Source: Streptomyces globosus
Lineage (GTDB): Bacteria; Actinomycetota; Actinomycetes; Streptomycetales; Streptomycetaceae
Assembly: GCF_003325375.1 (NCBI RefSeq)
Contig: NZ_CP030862.1
Coordinates: 6,267,501-6,331,500, forward strand
Length of the DNA stretch: 64,000 nt
Direction of reading: 5' to 3'
The stretch's first letter is position 1; each line of letters opens with the position of its first letter. Shown here piece by piece: positions 25,516-35,017 of this stretch. The position numbers were made by a program, and so were the translations under genes. Below the pieces are notes generated by a model. That model was not told the DNA's origin. It searched no databases and saw only the letters and a list, made by a program, of their open reading frames with translations.

Positions 25516-26976
25516 TCAGCCGTTGCCGGGGCGGGCGGGCCCGCCGCCCGGCCGCGGCGGGCCCGTGTCGGGGCCGGGCCGGGGTCCCGGGGCAGAGCCG
25601 GAGCCGGGCCGCGGGCCGTTGCCGGGGCGGCCCGCCGCCCGCGCCGCGAGGGCGTGCGGCGGCTGCCCGGCCACGGCGGGCCGCGCCGGGGCCGGCACCG
25701 CGTCCGCTGCCGCACCCGGGCCGGGCTCCGGACCGGCGGCAGCCCGGGGCGGCGTACGGAGCGGTGCGGCGCCGGCGCCGTGCAGGGCGAGGCGGTAGAC
25801 GTCCAGCAGGCGTTCGGCGCTGCGCGCCACGTCGTAGTGCCGGACCACCGGCGGCACGGGCAGCCGGTTCGCCCCCGCCTCCATGTGCCCGCGCAGCGCG
25901 GCGAGGAGCTCCTCGCCGCCGGTGCCGATCCGCCGCGCGCCCGGCGCCTGCACGGCCGGCAGGTCGTCGACGGCCGGGCAGGTGACGTGCAGGACGGGCA
26001 GCCCGGCCGCGAGGGCCTCGACGACCGCCAGCCCGAACGCCTCCTCGCGGGAGGCGGAGACGAACACGTCCATCGCGGCCAGCAGTTGCGGGACGCCGGG
26101 CGCCCGCCCGCCGCCGTCCTCGCCCAGCGGGTCCCGCTCGCCGACCAGGTGGATCCGGTGCTGTGCGCCCAGTTCCGCGGCCAGCGCGCGCAGCGCCCCG
26201 CGCTCGGGGCCGTCGCCGGCGAGGAGCAGGTGGGCGCCGGGCAGCGCGGCGACGGCCCGGACGAGGGCGTCGAACCGCTTGCCCGGCACCAGCCGGCCCA
26301 CCCCGCCGACGACGAAGGCCCGTTCGGGCAGCCCGGTCCGGGCCCGGGTGGCGCGGCGCACCCCCGCGTCGAAGCGGAACCGGGCGGCCTCGATGCCGTT
26401 GGGGACGACGTGCACCCGCCCGGCCGGCACCCCCCAGGCGGCCAGCCGCGCCGCCACCGTGTCGGAGACGGCGACGGTCGCCGAGCCGAGCCGCTCGCCC
26501 GCCAGGTACAGCCGGCGGACCCCGGCCGACAGCGGCCGGCCCTCGATCTCGCCGTCGCCGAGGGAGTGCTCGGTCGCGACGACGGCGCCGACCCCGGCGA
26601 GCCGGGCGGCGATCCGCCCGTAGAGGCAGGCCCGGTACAGGTGGGTGTGGACGAGGTCGTACCCGCCGCGCCGGAGGAACCGGACGAGGCGGGGCAGCGC
26701 CCCGAGGTCCCGGTTGCCCCGCATGCCGAGGTGCACGACGCGGACGCCGTCGGCGCGCAGCCCGTCGGCGACCGGACCCGGGTTGGTCAGCGTCAGCACG
26801 TCGCAGCGCATCGGCAGGTGCCGCAGCAGCAGCCGCAGCTGCTGCTCGGCGCCGCCGACCCCGAGCCCGGTGATGACGTGCAGGACGCGCAGCCCGGACG
26901 GGTCCCAGGGCTCCGGGGCGGCGCCGGCCGGGCCCGCCGGGCCCTGCGGGTGCTGCGGGTCCTTCGGGTCGGTCAT
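25516..26976 (-). CDS. Glycosyltransferase family 4-type enzyme
   Basis: A 486-residue GT-B glycosyltransferase that adds a sugar to the lipid-linked repeat unit in the cytoplasm. It shows RVLHVITGLGVGGAEQQLRL near the start, VVPNGIEAARF in the hinge, VGRLVPGKRFDALVRAVAAL and the donor-binding SREEAFGLAVVEALAAGLPV with the E-x7-E pattern. Residues about 400-486 are Pro/Gly-rich and probably disordered, which is unusual for the family. The ATG overlaps the stop of the deacetylase gene by 4 bases. Confidence 0.9.
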   Translation of the reverse strand: MTDPKDPQHPQGPAGPAGAAPEPWDPSGLRVLHVITGLGVGGAEQQLRLLLRHLPMRCDVLTLTNPGPVADGLRADGVRVVHLGMRGNRDLGALPRLVRFLRRGGYDLVHTHLYRACLYGRIAARLAGVGAVVATEHSLGDGEIEGRPLSAGVRRLYLAGERLGSATVAVSDTVAARLAAWGVPAGRVHVVPNGIEAARFRFDAGVRRATRARTGLPERAFVVGGVGRLVPGKRFDALVRAVAALPGAHLLLAGDGPERGALRALAAELGAQHRIHLVGERDPLGEDGGGRAPGVPQLLAAMDVFVSASREEAFGLAVVEALAAGLPVLHVTCPAVDDLPAVQAPGARRIGTGGEELLAALRGHMEAGANRLPVPPVVRHYDVARSAERLLDVYRLALHGAGAAPLRTPPRAAAGPEPGPGAAADAVPAPARPAVAGQPPHALAARAAGRPGNGPRPGSGSAPGPRPGPDTGPPRPGGGPARPGNG

Positions 26977-27752
26977 CGGCGCACCGCCCGTGCCAGCTCG
27001 CGCACACCGTGCCGCAGCTGCTTGATGCGCAGCCGCCCGCTGCCGTCGGCCTGGCTGACGTGCGTGCGCGGCAGGGCGTACGGGCCGGCGAGCCGGCCGG
27101 GCTCGATGGCGCAGGCGTACGCGTACCCGGCGTCCCGCACGGCGTCCGCGACCCGGGTGTCGACGTGCCCGTACGGGTAGCAGAACCCCTCGGGCAGCGT
27201 GCCGGTGATCTCGCGCAGCAGGTCGCGGCTGCCCCGCAGCTCCTGCTGGAGGACGTCGTCGGGGGCGGCGGTGAGGTCCTGGTGGAGCAGCCCGTGCGAG
27301 CCGATCTCCTGGCCCTCGGCGGCCGCCTCGCGGATCCCCTCGGCGGTCAGGAGCGCTCTGCGCGGCCCCAGCGGGTCCCAGTGGTTGTCCACGCCGAGCC
27401 GGCCGGGCAGCACGAACAGGGTGGAGGTGCAGTCGTACCGGCGCAGCAGCGGCAGCGCCCGGGTGACGTAGTCGCCGTAGCCGTCGTCGAAGGTGAGGCC
27501 GACGAGCCCGGCGCCCCGGCCCTCGGCGCGGGCGCGCAGCAGCTCCCGGACGGACACCCCGCGCAGGCCGCGCGAGTGCAGCCACTGCAGCTGGGCCTCC
27601 AGGGTCCGCGGGGTGACGGTGATGCCGTACGGGTCCTCGGCCGGGTCGGTGAACTCGGTGACGGAGTGGTACATCAGGACCCACGGCGAGGCGGCGCTCC
27701 GGCGGGCGGATGCCATCGCGGCGGCCGGTGCCGTGTCGGTGTCAGCGGGCAT
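26973..27752 (-). CDS. Polysaccharide deacetylase (NodB/CE4 family)
   Basis: A 259-residue carbohydrate esterase 4 protein removing N- or O-acetyl groups from a glycan. The metal site is seen as GLTFDDGYGDY (Asp-Asp) and EIGSHGLLHQDL (His-x3-His), with CYPYGHVD as the next conserved motif and WVLMYHSV at the front. No signal peptide or membrane segment is visible, so it may act inside the cell or leave by another route; many polymer-modifying relatives are exported. It is overlapped by 11 bases with the flippase stop and by 4 bases with the next glycosyltransferase start, in the middle of the operon. Confidence 0.9.
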   Translation of the reverse strand: MPADTDTAPAAAMASARRSAASPWVLMYHSVTEFTDPAEDPYGITVTPRTLEAQLQWLHSRGLRGVSVRELLRARAEGRGAGLVGLTFDDGYGDYVTRALPLLRRYDCTSTLFVLPGRLGVDNHWDPLGPRRALLTAEGIREAAAEGQEIGSHGLLHQDLTAAPDDVLQQELRGSRDLLREITGTLPEGFCYPYGHVDTRVADAVRDAGYAYACAIEPGRLAGPYALPRTHVSQADGSGRLRIKQLRHGVRELARAVRR

Positions 27753-29490
27753 TGCGGAACCTCTGGGTCATCTGGGCGAGCTGGGCGGACAGGGCGGTGA
27801 CCTCAAGCGCGCGTATGGCCGTGCCGGTGGCCCCGAACATGAGGGGGACGAGCAGGCAGCCGAGGGCGGCGCTGAGCAGCGGGTCGGGGATCATCGGCCC
27901 GGCGATCCAGCCGGTGGCGCAGGCGGCGGCGCAGGCCACGCCGAGCCGGGCGATGCTGAGGGCGACCCTGCGGACGTGGATGGCGATGATCCGCGGGCCG
28001 ATGCCGGCGAGGAGCAGCACGGCGGTGGCGGTGATGCCTGCGGCGTTCGCCGCGGCCAGCCCGCCGGTCCCCCACCAGCGGACGGCGGCCGCGCCGGCGC
28101 CGATGTTGACGGCGAGCCCGGCGGCCATGGCGAGCGCCGGGAACCAGGTGGGGCGGGAGGTGGAGAAGAAGGGGCGGCTCAGCGCGCCGACGAGGCAGTG
28201 GCCGAGCAGCCCGAGGGCGTAGACCCGCATGACGGAGGCCGTGGCCAGGGTGTCCTCGTGGGTGAACGCGCCGCGCTCGAAGAGGACCTGGATGATCTGC
28301 GGGGCGTATCCGATGACGAGGGCGGTGCCGGTGAGGACGGCGAGGGAGGCCAGCGCCAGGTCCTGCTCGACGCGGCGGCGGGCCTTCTCGCGCTCGCCGC
28401 CGGCCATGGCCTGGGCGACGACGGGGAAGGTGACCGTGCAGATCATCAGGGAGAGCACCATCGGCATCTGCGCGACCTTCTGCGCGTAGTTCAGGTGTGA
28501 GATGGCGCCGGGCGGGAGGGAGGCGGCGAGGAAGCGCTCGACGAGCACCTGGGACTGCCGGAAGACGGCGAAGCAGATGACGGGGGCGATCAGGCCGAGG
28601 GCGAGCAGGGTGGGCCGGTCCCGGTCCCGCCGGATGCGGGCGGCGCCCCGGACGCGGGGCGGGCCGAAGCCGACGCGCCGGACGAAGGCGGGCAGCTGCA
28701 CCAGGACCATCAGCAGCCCGCCGGCCGCGACGCCGGCGGCCGCCGCCCGCACGCCCCACAGGTGGTGCAGGGCGATCATCGTGCCGATGATGCCGACGTT
28801 GTACGAGACGTAGATCGCGGCCGGCGGCACGAAGGTGCGGTGGGCGCGCAGGGCGGCGCTGAAGTAGCCGGCGATGCCGAAGGTGAGCACGGTCAGCGAG
28901 GTCAGCCGGGTGCACTCGACGGCCAGTTGCGGGTCGGGCAGGCCGGGGGCGAGGACGGAGACGACGAGCGGCGCGGCGAACACCAGCAGGGCGGCGGCCG
29001 CGGCGAGGAGCACCAGCAGCCGCGGCAGGGTCGCCCCGACCAGCAGGCGTACGGGGTCCTGGGCCCGGGCCTCCTTGCGGGTGAGGCCGGCCCGGTCGGC
29101 GGACCGGCGGGCCAGGGCGTGGCTGAAGGCGGGCACCATCAGCAGCGCCATGGCGTCCTCGATCAGCAGCGTCGAGGACATCTCCGGCACGGTCCAGGCG
29201 ATGAGGAAGGCGTCGCTGTCGGGTCCGGCGCCGAAGAGGTGCGCGATGGTCTGGTCGCGGACGAGCCCGAACACCGCCCCGGCGGCGGTGAGTCCGGCGG
29301 TGACGGCGGCGGCCTTGGCGAGGAACCGGCCGAGCGGGGCCGGCCCGCCGCCCGCGGGGGCGCCGCCTCCGGTGCCGCCCTTGCGGGCGGCCGGGCCGGG
29401 CTCCGCGGGGCGCGGCGGACGGCCCGCAGCCGCGGCGACGCCGGTCGTCGCCGCGGCCGCGGGCCGCCGCCAGGGAGTCGTGTCCGTCAC
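27742..29490 (-). CDS. MurJ/MviN-like lipid-linked oligosaccharide flippase (Wzx role)
   Basis: A 582-residue polytopic membrane protein of the MOP flippase superfamily with about 14 helices. LGRFLAKAAAVTAGLTAAGA, VFGLVRDQTIAHLFGAGPDS with DAFLIAWTVPEM, then EDAMALLMVPAFSHALARRS match the MurJ/MviN start, and LFERGAFTHEDTLATASVMR is the conserved late motif. In a Wzy-dependent locus this protein would flip the undecaprenyl-linked repeat unit outward; a role in lipid II transport is less likely because the chromosome should hold murJ elsewhere. The GTG start overlaps the Wzy-like stop by 4 bases. Confidence 0.88.
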   Translation of the reverse strand: MTDTTPWRRPAAAATTGVAAAAGRPPRPAEPGPAARKGGTGGGAPAGGGPAPLGRFLAKAAAVTAGLTAAGAVFGLVRDQTIAHLFGAGPDSDAFLIAWTVPEMSSTLLIEDAMALLMVPAFSHALARRSADRAGLTRKEARAQDPVRLLVGATLPRLLVLLAAAAALLVFAAPLVVSVLAPGLPDPQLAVECTRLTSLTVLTFGIAGYFSAALRAHRTFVPPAAIYVSYNVGIIGTMIALHHLWGVRAAAAGVAAGGLLMVLVQLPAFVRRVGFGPPRVRGAARIRRDRDRPTLLALGLIAPVICFAVFRQSQVLVERFLAASLPPGAISHLNYAQKVAQMPMVLSLMICTVTFPVVAQAMAGGEREKARRRVEQDLALASLAVLTGTALVIGYAPQIIQVLFERGAFTHEDTLATASVMRVYALGLLGHCLVGALSRPFFSTSRPTWFPALAMAAGLAVNIGAGAAAVRWWGTGGLAAANAAGITATAVLLLAGIGPRIIAIHVRRVALSIARLGVACAAACATGWIAGPMIPDPLLSAALGCLLVPLMFGATGTAIRALEVTALSAQLAQMTQRFRNAR

Positions 29491-30866
29491 CGGCCGGCCG
29501 CACCCGCCACGCGGCAGGGCCCGGCCGGCCGGCCGGCGGCGGCCCGGGGAGGCAGCGCCCACCACGCCGCCAGACCGATGACCACGCCGGTCAGGACGGT
29601 GGACGGGCCGCCGATGTCCGCGTACAGGAAGTCGGTGAGCTGCCAGAAGAGCAGCCCGATCGCGATGAGCCCGCAGTCGCGGACCCCGCCCCCGGCGGCG
29701 TACCGGCGGGCGCCGGCGACGAGCAGCGCCAGCCAGCCGCCGGCGAGCGCGACAAGCCCGACGAGGCCCTGCTCGCTCAGCACCAGCAGGTACATGTTGT
29801 GCGGAGACAGCAGCGGCTGGCGGACGTAGCCCTGGCCGGCGCCGGCGGTGTCGCTGCCGGAGGACAGGCCGAGGGAGGCGTGCCCGTCCCGGTGCGCGGG
29901 GAAGCCCTTGAGCCCGACGCCCAGCGCGGGCCGCTCCTGCCACATCGACCCGGCCGCGGCCCACATGGTGTAGCGGTCGGTCACCGACTGGTCGGGGGCA
30001 CTGGAGACCTGCGTGATGGAGGTCAGCCGCTCGGTGACCATCTCCGACCCGACGCCGAGGCCGCCCACCAGCACCACGCCGGCCGCGGCCAGCGCCGCCA
30101 GCACCTTGGCGGCCCGCCGGATCCCCGCCATCGCCATGACGAGGACCGCCGCGCCGGCCGTGGCGATCCACGCGCCGCGGCTGAAGGACAGCACCAGCGG
30201 CAGGACGAGCACGAGCGCCGCCGCGGCCGACAGCCGCCGCACCCGCCGCGGCAGGGCCGGCGACAGCGCCGCGGCCGTCGCCACGACCAGCCCGTACGCC
30301 ACCACGGTGGCCATGCCCATCACGTCGCCCGGCCCGAAGGTCCCCACGGCGCGGATGTCCTCGCCCTGGTACGAGGCCCCGGTGCGGGTGGCGTACTGGA
30401 CGACCCCGACGGCGCCCTGCACCAGCGCCAGCACCACGAAGCACCCGGCGGCCAGCCGGAACTCGAAGGCGTCCCGCACGAGCAGCACCACCGCCGCCGG
30501 GACCAGCACGAACACCTGGAGGTAGCGCACGAAGCCCGGCAGCGCGGCGTACGGATCCCCGGCGGTGGCGGTCGCGACGGCCAGGGCGAGCGCCGGTACC
30601 CCCAGCACCAGCACCGCGAGCGGGCTCAGCGGGCGGACCCGCCCGCGCAGCGCCTGCACCGCGCACACGGCGACCAGCAGCAGCGAGGCCGCGTCCGCCG
30701 GCCCGACCTTCCCGGAGGTGCTCGCGTCGCCCGCCGGGACCGGCGCGAGGAGCATCAGGACGGTCGCGGCGAGCGGCAGCAGCGGCCAGTGCCGCCGCAG
30801 CAGCCCCGGCAGCCGCGGGGCCTCGGGCAGGGCGCCGGCGGCGCCCGTCGTCACGGCGAGACTCAT
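29487..30866 (-). CDS. O-antigen ligase/polymerase-like protein (Wzy role)
   Basis: A 459-residue polytopic membrane protein with about 11 helices and a large outer loop. The family region reads SFSRGAWIATAGAAVLVMAM in the core and, in the loop, YTMWAAAGSMWQERPALGVG then LKGFPAHRDG and LLSPHNMYLLVLSEQGLVGL, the Wzy_C/WaaL signature. It would polymerise repeat units outside the membrane. It begins at ATG 30866, two bases after the sugar transferase stop, and overlaps the flippase start. Confidence 0.88.
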   Translation of the reverse strand: MSLAVTTGAAGALPEAPRLPGLLRRHWPLLPLAATVLMLLAPVPAGDASTSGKVGPADAASLLLVAVCAVQALRGRVRPLSPLAVLVLGVPALALAVATATAGDPYAALPGFVRYLQVFVLVPAAVVLLVRDAFEFRLAAGCFVVLALVQGAVGVVQYATRTGASYQGEDIRAVGTFGPGDVMGMATVVAYGLVVATAAALSPALPRRVRRLSAAAALVLVLPLVLSFSRGAWIATAGAAVLVMAMAGIRRAAKVLAALAAAGVVLVGGLGVGSEMVTERLTSITQVSSAPDQSVTDRYTMWAAAGSMWQERPALGVGLKGFPAHRDGHASLGLSSGSDTAGAGQGYVRQPLLSPHNMYLLVLSEQGLVGLVALAGGWLALLVAGARRYAAGGGVRDCGLIAIGLLFWQLTDFLYADIGGPSTVLTGVVIGLAAWWALPPRAAAGRPAGPCRVAGAAGR

Positions 30867-30868
30867 GG

Positions 30869-32383
30869 TCAGCTGCCCCCCAGCCGGAAGCGGAAGAAGG
30901 AGGCCGCGGTCCGGGCGAGGATCCACAGGTCCTGCCACAGCGACCAGGTGTCGATGTAGTGGTTGTCGAAGCGGGCCCGGTCCTCGATGGACGTGTCCCC
31001 GCGCAGCCCGTTGATCTGCGCGAGCCCCGTGATGCCGACGGGCATCCGGTGCCGCGCCTCGTAGCCCGGGTGGACCGCGGCGAACTTCGCGACGAAGAAC
31101 GGCCGCTCCGGGCGCGGCCCGACCAGGCTCATGTCGCCGCGCACGACGTTCCACAGCTGCGGCAGCTCGTCCAGCGAGGACTTCCGCAGCAGCGAGCCGA
31201 CCAGGCTCATCCGGTGGTCGCCGGCGACGGTCCACCGGGTGGCCGACTCGTGCTCGTCGGCCCGCAGGGTGCGGAACTTCAGCAGGGTGAACGGGCGCCC
31301 GTACAGGCCGACGCGCTCCTGCCGGAAGATCACCCCGGGCCCGTCGGAGATCCGTACGGCCAGCGCGCACAGCCCCATCACCGGGGCGGCGGCGACGAGC
31401 GCGACGGCGGCGAGGACCGCGTCGATGAACCGCTTCACCCGCCGCTCCGCCTGCCGTGCGGGGCGCGGCAGCAGCGGCTGGACGGCGTACCCCCACAGCT
31501 GGTCGGCGGGCTGGGCGACCCGCATGCCGGTGACCTTGGCGGTGCCGGCCGGGTCGGCGAGCCACAGCCGGCAGCCGTGGTCGTGGAAGAGCCTGACGAG
31601 GGCGGCAGTGCGCTCGTCGGACTCCGGCGGGCGGGTGAACACCGCGTGCCGGACGGAGTTCTGGATGACCGCGCGCCGGATGTCCTCGTGCGTGGCGAGG
31701 ACCGGCGTCACCCCGTCGCCGTCGGCGCCCGCCCCGGTGTCCGCGAGCCCGACCGGCCGCAGCCCGTACTCGGGGCGCCCGTGCAGGGCGGCCGCGACCG
31801 CGCTCGCCCCGGCACCCGGGCCGACGATGAGCGCGGACGCGGGCCGGCGGCGGGCGGTGCGGCGGCGCAACCCGTTGGCGATCCCCCGCCCCGCGCACGT
31901 CAGCACCAGGTGCAGGCACACCGCGCCCAGCAGCGCCGACCAGCCCAGCGCCCGCCGCGGGTCGGCGGCCGCGACAGCCGCGGCGGCCCCGCACCACAGG
32001 ACGGCGGCCCGCCCGGCCAGCGCGGGCAGTTCGAGCAGCGCGGACGGCGCGAGCCGCGGCCGGTACAGCCCGCCCTGCGCGTGCAGCAGCGCGGCCAGCA
32101 CGGCGACCGGACCGGCCGCGGCGGCCGGCAGCCCCAGCCCGGGGGCGGCGGCCGCGGCCCCGGCCGCCGCCAGCACGTCGGCGGCGACGAGCGCGGCCGC
32201 CCCGTCGCGCGGGTGGGCGCGCCGCGGCCGGACCAGCGGGCGGGCCTGCTCCGTCCCGGGCCGGCGCGGGGGGTGGATGGCGGCCGCTGCCGCCCGTCGG
32301 ACGGCGGCGGTGCCGGCTCCGCCGCCGGCGCGCCCCGTGCCGCCCTGTCCGGTGTGCCGGGCTGGTGCGCTGTCCATGGTCAT
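30869..32383 (-). CDS. Polyprenyl-phosphate sugar-1-phosphate transferase (priming enzyme)
   Basis: A 504-residue enzyme that moves a sugar-1-phosphate from a UDP-sugar to undecaprenyl phosphate, the first step of polymer synthesis. The N-terminal half has four to five hydrophobic helices and a CoA-binding-like domain (ASALIVGPGAGASAVAAALH). The catalytic half begins RRVKRFIDAVLAAVALVAAA, has IFRQERVGLYGRPFTLLKFR, then SLLRKSSLDELPQLWNVVRG, DMSLVGPRPERPFFV and GITGLAQINGLRG, the complete bacterial sugar transferase signature. The ATG overlaps the glycosyltransferase stop by 4 bases. The first 60 residues are disordered and basic. Confidence 0.93.
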   Translation of the reverse strand: MTMDSAPARHTGQGGTGRAGGGAGTAAVRRAAAAAIHPPRRPGTEQARPLVRPRRAHPRDGAAALVAADVLAAAGAAAAAPGLGLPAAAAGPVAVLAALLHAQGGLYRPRLAPSALLELPALAGRAAVLWCGAAAAVAAADPRRALGWSALLGAVCLHLVLTCAGRGIANGLRRRTARRRPASALIVGPGAGASAVAAALHGRPEYGLRPVGLADTGAGADGDGVTPVLATHEDIRRAVIQNSVRHAVFTRPPESDERTAALVRLFHDHGCRLWLADPAGTAKVTGMRVAQPADQLWGYAVQPLLPRPARQAERRVKRFIDAVLAAVALVAAAPVMGLCALAVRISDGPGVIFRQERVGLYGRPFTLLKFRTLRADEHESATRWTVAGDHRMSLVGSLLRKSSLDELPQLWNVVRGDMSLVGPRPERPFFVAKFAAVHPGYEARHRMPVGITGLAQINGLRGDTSIEDRARFDNHYIDTWSLWQDLWILARTAASFFRFRLGGS

Positions 32384-33576
32384 CGGCTGATGCGCTCCTG
32401 GTTCGAGGGCCGGGGCCTGCCCAGCAGTTCGTGGTACAGACCCGTGACCGCGTCCGTGGTCCGCCGCACGTCGAATTCGGTCCGGGCGTGCTGCTGGGCC
32501 TGCTCGCCGAGTTCGGCGAGCAGCCGCGGCTCGGAAAGGAGCCGGCCCAGGGCCTTGGCCAGGGCCGTCGGATCCTCCGGCGGCACCAGGCAGAGCCGTC
32601 CCTGGCCGGGCGGCAGGCTCTCCCGGGCACCGCTGACGTCGGAGACAAGGACCGGACGGCCGCATGCCATGGCTTCCAGCGGGGCGAGCGCCATGCCTTC
32701 CCACCGCGACGGCAGTACAACGAGATCGGCGGCCCGAAGCCACGGTCGGATGTCGGCGGTGCCGCCCGCGAAGAGCACGCCGGGCGGGGCCGACCGGCGC
32801 AGCCGTTCGGTGTCGGGGCCGTCCCCGACGAGCGCCAGGCGCGCCTCGGGGACGTTGCCGAGCACCTCCCGCCAGGCGCGGAGCAGGACGTCCTGGCCCT
32901 TCTGGCGGCAGAGCCGGCCGACGCATACGGCGAGCGGCCCGTCGCCCACGAACGCGGAGGGCAGCGGGAGTTCGGTGCGGGCGGCGGCCCTGTCGCGGGC
33001 CCGGTCGGGGTCGCGGGGGCGGAAGTGGCCGACGTCGACGCCGTTGCGGACGACCGACCAGCGGGCCGCGATGCCCTCGGCCTCGCCGACCCGGCGCTCG
33101 GCCTCGCTGACGCAGAGCACCCGGTCGGCCCAACGGGCCCCGAACCGCTCCCAGCGCAGGGCGAGCGCGGCGGTGGTCCCGGCGACGGCGTCGAAGGACC
33201 AGGCGTGCGGCTGGAAGACGGTGGGGATCCGGCCGCGGACGGCGAGGCGTCCGGCGAGTCCGGCCTTGGCGCTGTGGGCGTGCAGGACGTCGGGGCGGGC
33301 ACGGCGGACGGCCCTGCGGGCGCCGAGGACCTCGGCGGCCAGGCCGGGCCCGGGGTTGCGGCCCGCCCGCCAGGCGAGGACGTCGGCCCCGGCGTCGCGG
33401 GCCTCGTCGGCGAGGCGGCCGCCGCGCGGGCAGCCGACGACGGGCCGCAGGCCCGCGGCGGCCTGGGCGCGCACGAGGTCGACGACCACCCGGGCGACAC
33501 CGCCGTCGACGGGCTGCACGAGGTGCAGGACGGTCAGCGGGGAGGGGGAGGACTGTGGATGCTGCTGTGTGGCCAC
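32380..33576 (-). CDS. Glycosyltransferase family 4-type enzyme, first gene of the operon
   Basis: A 398-residue GT-B enzyme starting at GTG 33576. Features are LTVLHLVQPVDGGVARVVVD, the acceptor-side HAHSAKAGLAGRLAVRGRIP, VVRNGVDVGHFRP, VCVGRLCRQKGQDVLLRAWR and donor site SRWEGMALAPLEAMACGRPV with the E-x7-E pair. It resembles capsule-type glucosyl/galactosyl transferases. It heads a run of eight leftward genes, most of which overlap or nearly touch, so it probably lies just after the promoter. The DUF3344 gene upstream ends 19 bases before it and could belong to the same transcript. Confidence 0.92.
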   Translation of the reverse strand: MATQQHPQSSPSPLTVLHLVQPVDGGVARVVVDLVRAQAAAGLRPVVGCPRGGRLADEARDAGADVLAWRAGRNPGPGLAAEVLGARRAVRRARPDVLHAHSAKAGLAGRLAVRGRIPTVFQPHAWSFDAVAGTTAALALRWERFGARWADRVLCVSEAERRVGEAEGIAARWSVVRNGVDVGHFRPRDPDRARDRAAARTELPLPSAFVGDGPLAVCVGRLCRQKGQDVLLRAWREVLGNVPEARLALVGDGPDTERLRRSAPPGVLFAGGTADIRPWLRAADLVVLPSRWEGMALAPLEAMACGRPVLVSDVSGARESLPPGQGRLCLVPPEDPTALAKALGRLLSEPRLLAELGEQAQQHARTEFDVRRTTDAVTGLYHELLGRPRPSNQERISR

Positions 33577-33595
33577 GCGGAGCGGTTCCTTGCGC

Positions 33596-34699
33596 TCAGC
33601 GGCGCGCGTCTGTCTGGACGAAGAGCACGCCGAGGAATTGACCCTGGTTCTCGCCCGTGAAAGTGAAGTTCAGACTGCGGGCGCCACCGGACAGGGCGGG
33701 ACTCAGGTCGAACACGTCCGCGTCATATCCGAGAGTGTTCTGGTGTTCGGGCTGTCGCACGAACGCAGTGCGCCCGAATTCCGTGATCGTGGAATTCGAG
33801 ACGTCGTTGAAGGGGTTTTCGCCGTCACTGACACTGACCCGGCGCCCGCTGTCGGCGGTCACGGTGAGTGAGTCCCCGAGGGTGCCGCGGTCCCCGTCGT
33901 ACGCGACCACCCCGGCCTTGCCGCGGGAGCCCGCCGGCGCGCCCAGGCCCTCGATCCGCACCGTCTGCCCGCCGGCCTCGCCGGCTCCGGCGGCGACCTG
34001 CTCGAAGCCGTCCCACAGCGAGATCCTGCGCAGCGGCTCCTGCGGGTGCTCGTAGGCGACGACGAGCGTCCAGCCGCCCCAGGCGCCCACCGGTGAGTGG
34101 CCCATGGCGATGTTGAGCTGGGCGACCGTCCACATGCCGGCGCCGCCCTTGCGCACCAGCGGCGTGACGTCGGCGGAGGCCTGGTAGGCGTCGCTGCCGG
34201 CGTCCGTGCGGTGCCCGACCACCGTGTCGGCGAGCACCTCCTTGTACGCGCCGCCCGGCTCGGCGACCAGCACGCGGCCGTTGTCCTCCGGCGGCTTCTG
34301 CTCGCCGACGCGCAGGTTCCCGCCCCAGTACAGGCGGGCGTAGGAGACCCGGGCGCCCCGGGGGACCTTCAGTTCGGCCCGGGTGGAGTTGTAGGTGTCG
34401 GGGTCCTTGTCGACCTCGCTGTAGAACATCTCGAAGTCGCCGTTCACCCCCGCCGCGCCCTTGGACACCTCGGTGCACGGCTCGGCCCCGGGCGCCTCCT
34501 GGCGGCGGCAGGCGATGGAGGAGTTCGAGGCCCGGACCAGCCCGCCGTGCTGCACGGCCTGGTAACGCTGCGTGAACGGAATCCGGGGGGCCTCCCCGGG
34601 GCCCGGGGGCGCTTCGGCGGCCAGGGCGGGGACGTTGGCCGAAAGTGCGAGGCAGGACAGCAGGCCGAGCGCGCCGAGGATTCTGCGGGAGGAACCCAT
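33596..34699 (-). CDS. Secreted DUF3344-type surface protein
   Basis: A 367-residue exported protein with signal peptide (ILGALGLLSCLALSANVPAL, cleavage near ALA|AE). The mature part has YSARLYWGGNLR-like text (VSYARLYWGGNLRVG), GGWTLVVAYEHPQEPLRRIS followed by LWDGFEQV, and NTLGYDADVFDLSP, which I recognise as the DUF3344 beta-rich domain common in actinobacterial surface proteins. Two cysteines (IACRRQ, EPCTEV) may pair. ATG 34699 opens the signal peptide; an in-frame codon at 34777 would add 26 residues. It stands between the polysaccharide operon and the rodlin/chaplin genes and may belong to either. Confidence 0.82.
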   Translation of the reverse strand: MGSSRRILGALGLLSCLALSANVPALAAEAPPGPGEAPRIPFTQRYQAVQHGGLVRASNSSIACRRQEAPGAEPCTEVSKGAAGVNGDFEMFYSEVDKDPDTYNSTRAELKVPRGARVSYARLYWGGNLRVGEQKPPEDNGRVLVAEPGGAYKEVLADTVVGHRTDAGSDAYQASADVTPLVRKGGAGMWTVAQLNIAMGHSPVGAWGGWTLVVAYEHPQEPLRRISLWDGFEQVAAGAGEAGGQTVRIEGLGAPAGSRGKAGVVAYDGDRGTLGDSLTVTADSGRRVSVSDGENPFNDVSNSTITEFGRTAFVRQPEHQNTLGYDADVFDLSPALSGGARSLNFTFTGENQGQFLGVLFVQTDARR

Positions 34700-34800
34700 G
34701 ACCCTGTCTCCATTTTCGATCAGGACGACAAAACAGGAGTGCACTTTGTCAGAAATCCGGCCCGGAATCACGTCCAACTCGCGCGTACGGCCTTTTGGGC

Positions 34801-34836
34801 GATAACACGCACCCTCGCAGGCGGCGAGTCGTTATC
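34801..34836. promoter_or_regulatory. Nested dyad between DUF3344 and rodlin genes
   Basis: GATAAC (34801-34806) pairs with GTTATC (34831-34836), and inside them CTCGC pairs with GCGAG. It sits in the 392-base divergent gap, which otherwise holds only the rodlin promoter candidate, so it is a possible operator. No regulator is assigned. Confidence 0.4.
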
Positions 34837-35017
34837 CGGGGGACCGGCGTTCGGCCGAAAGGAAATGGCGGAGTCCGGCCGGAGCACCCGTGGCGCCGCC
34901 TCAGACGCCGCCACGCGCCGGGCGGAGCCCCTCCGCCCCCTCGGAGCCCGCACCGGCCCGTCCGCACACCCGAGCGTCAACCGCGCCGCCCGAAACGGCG
35001 GCATCCGGGTGAAGCCA

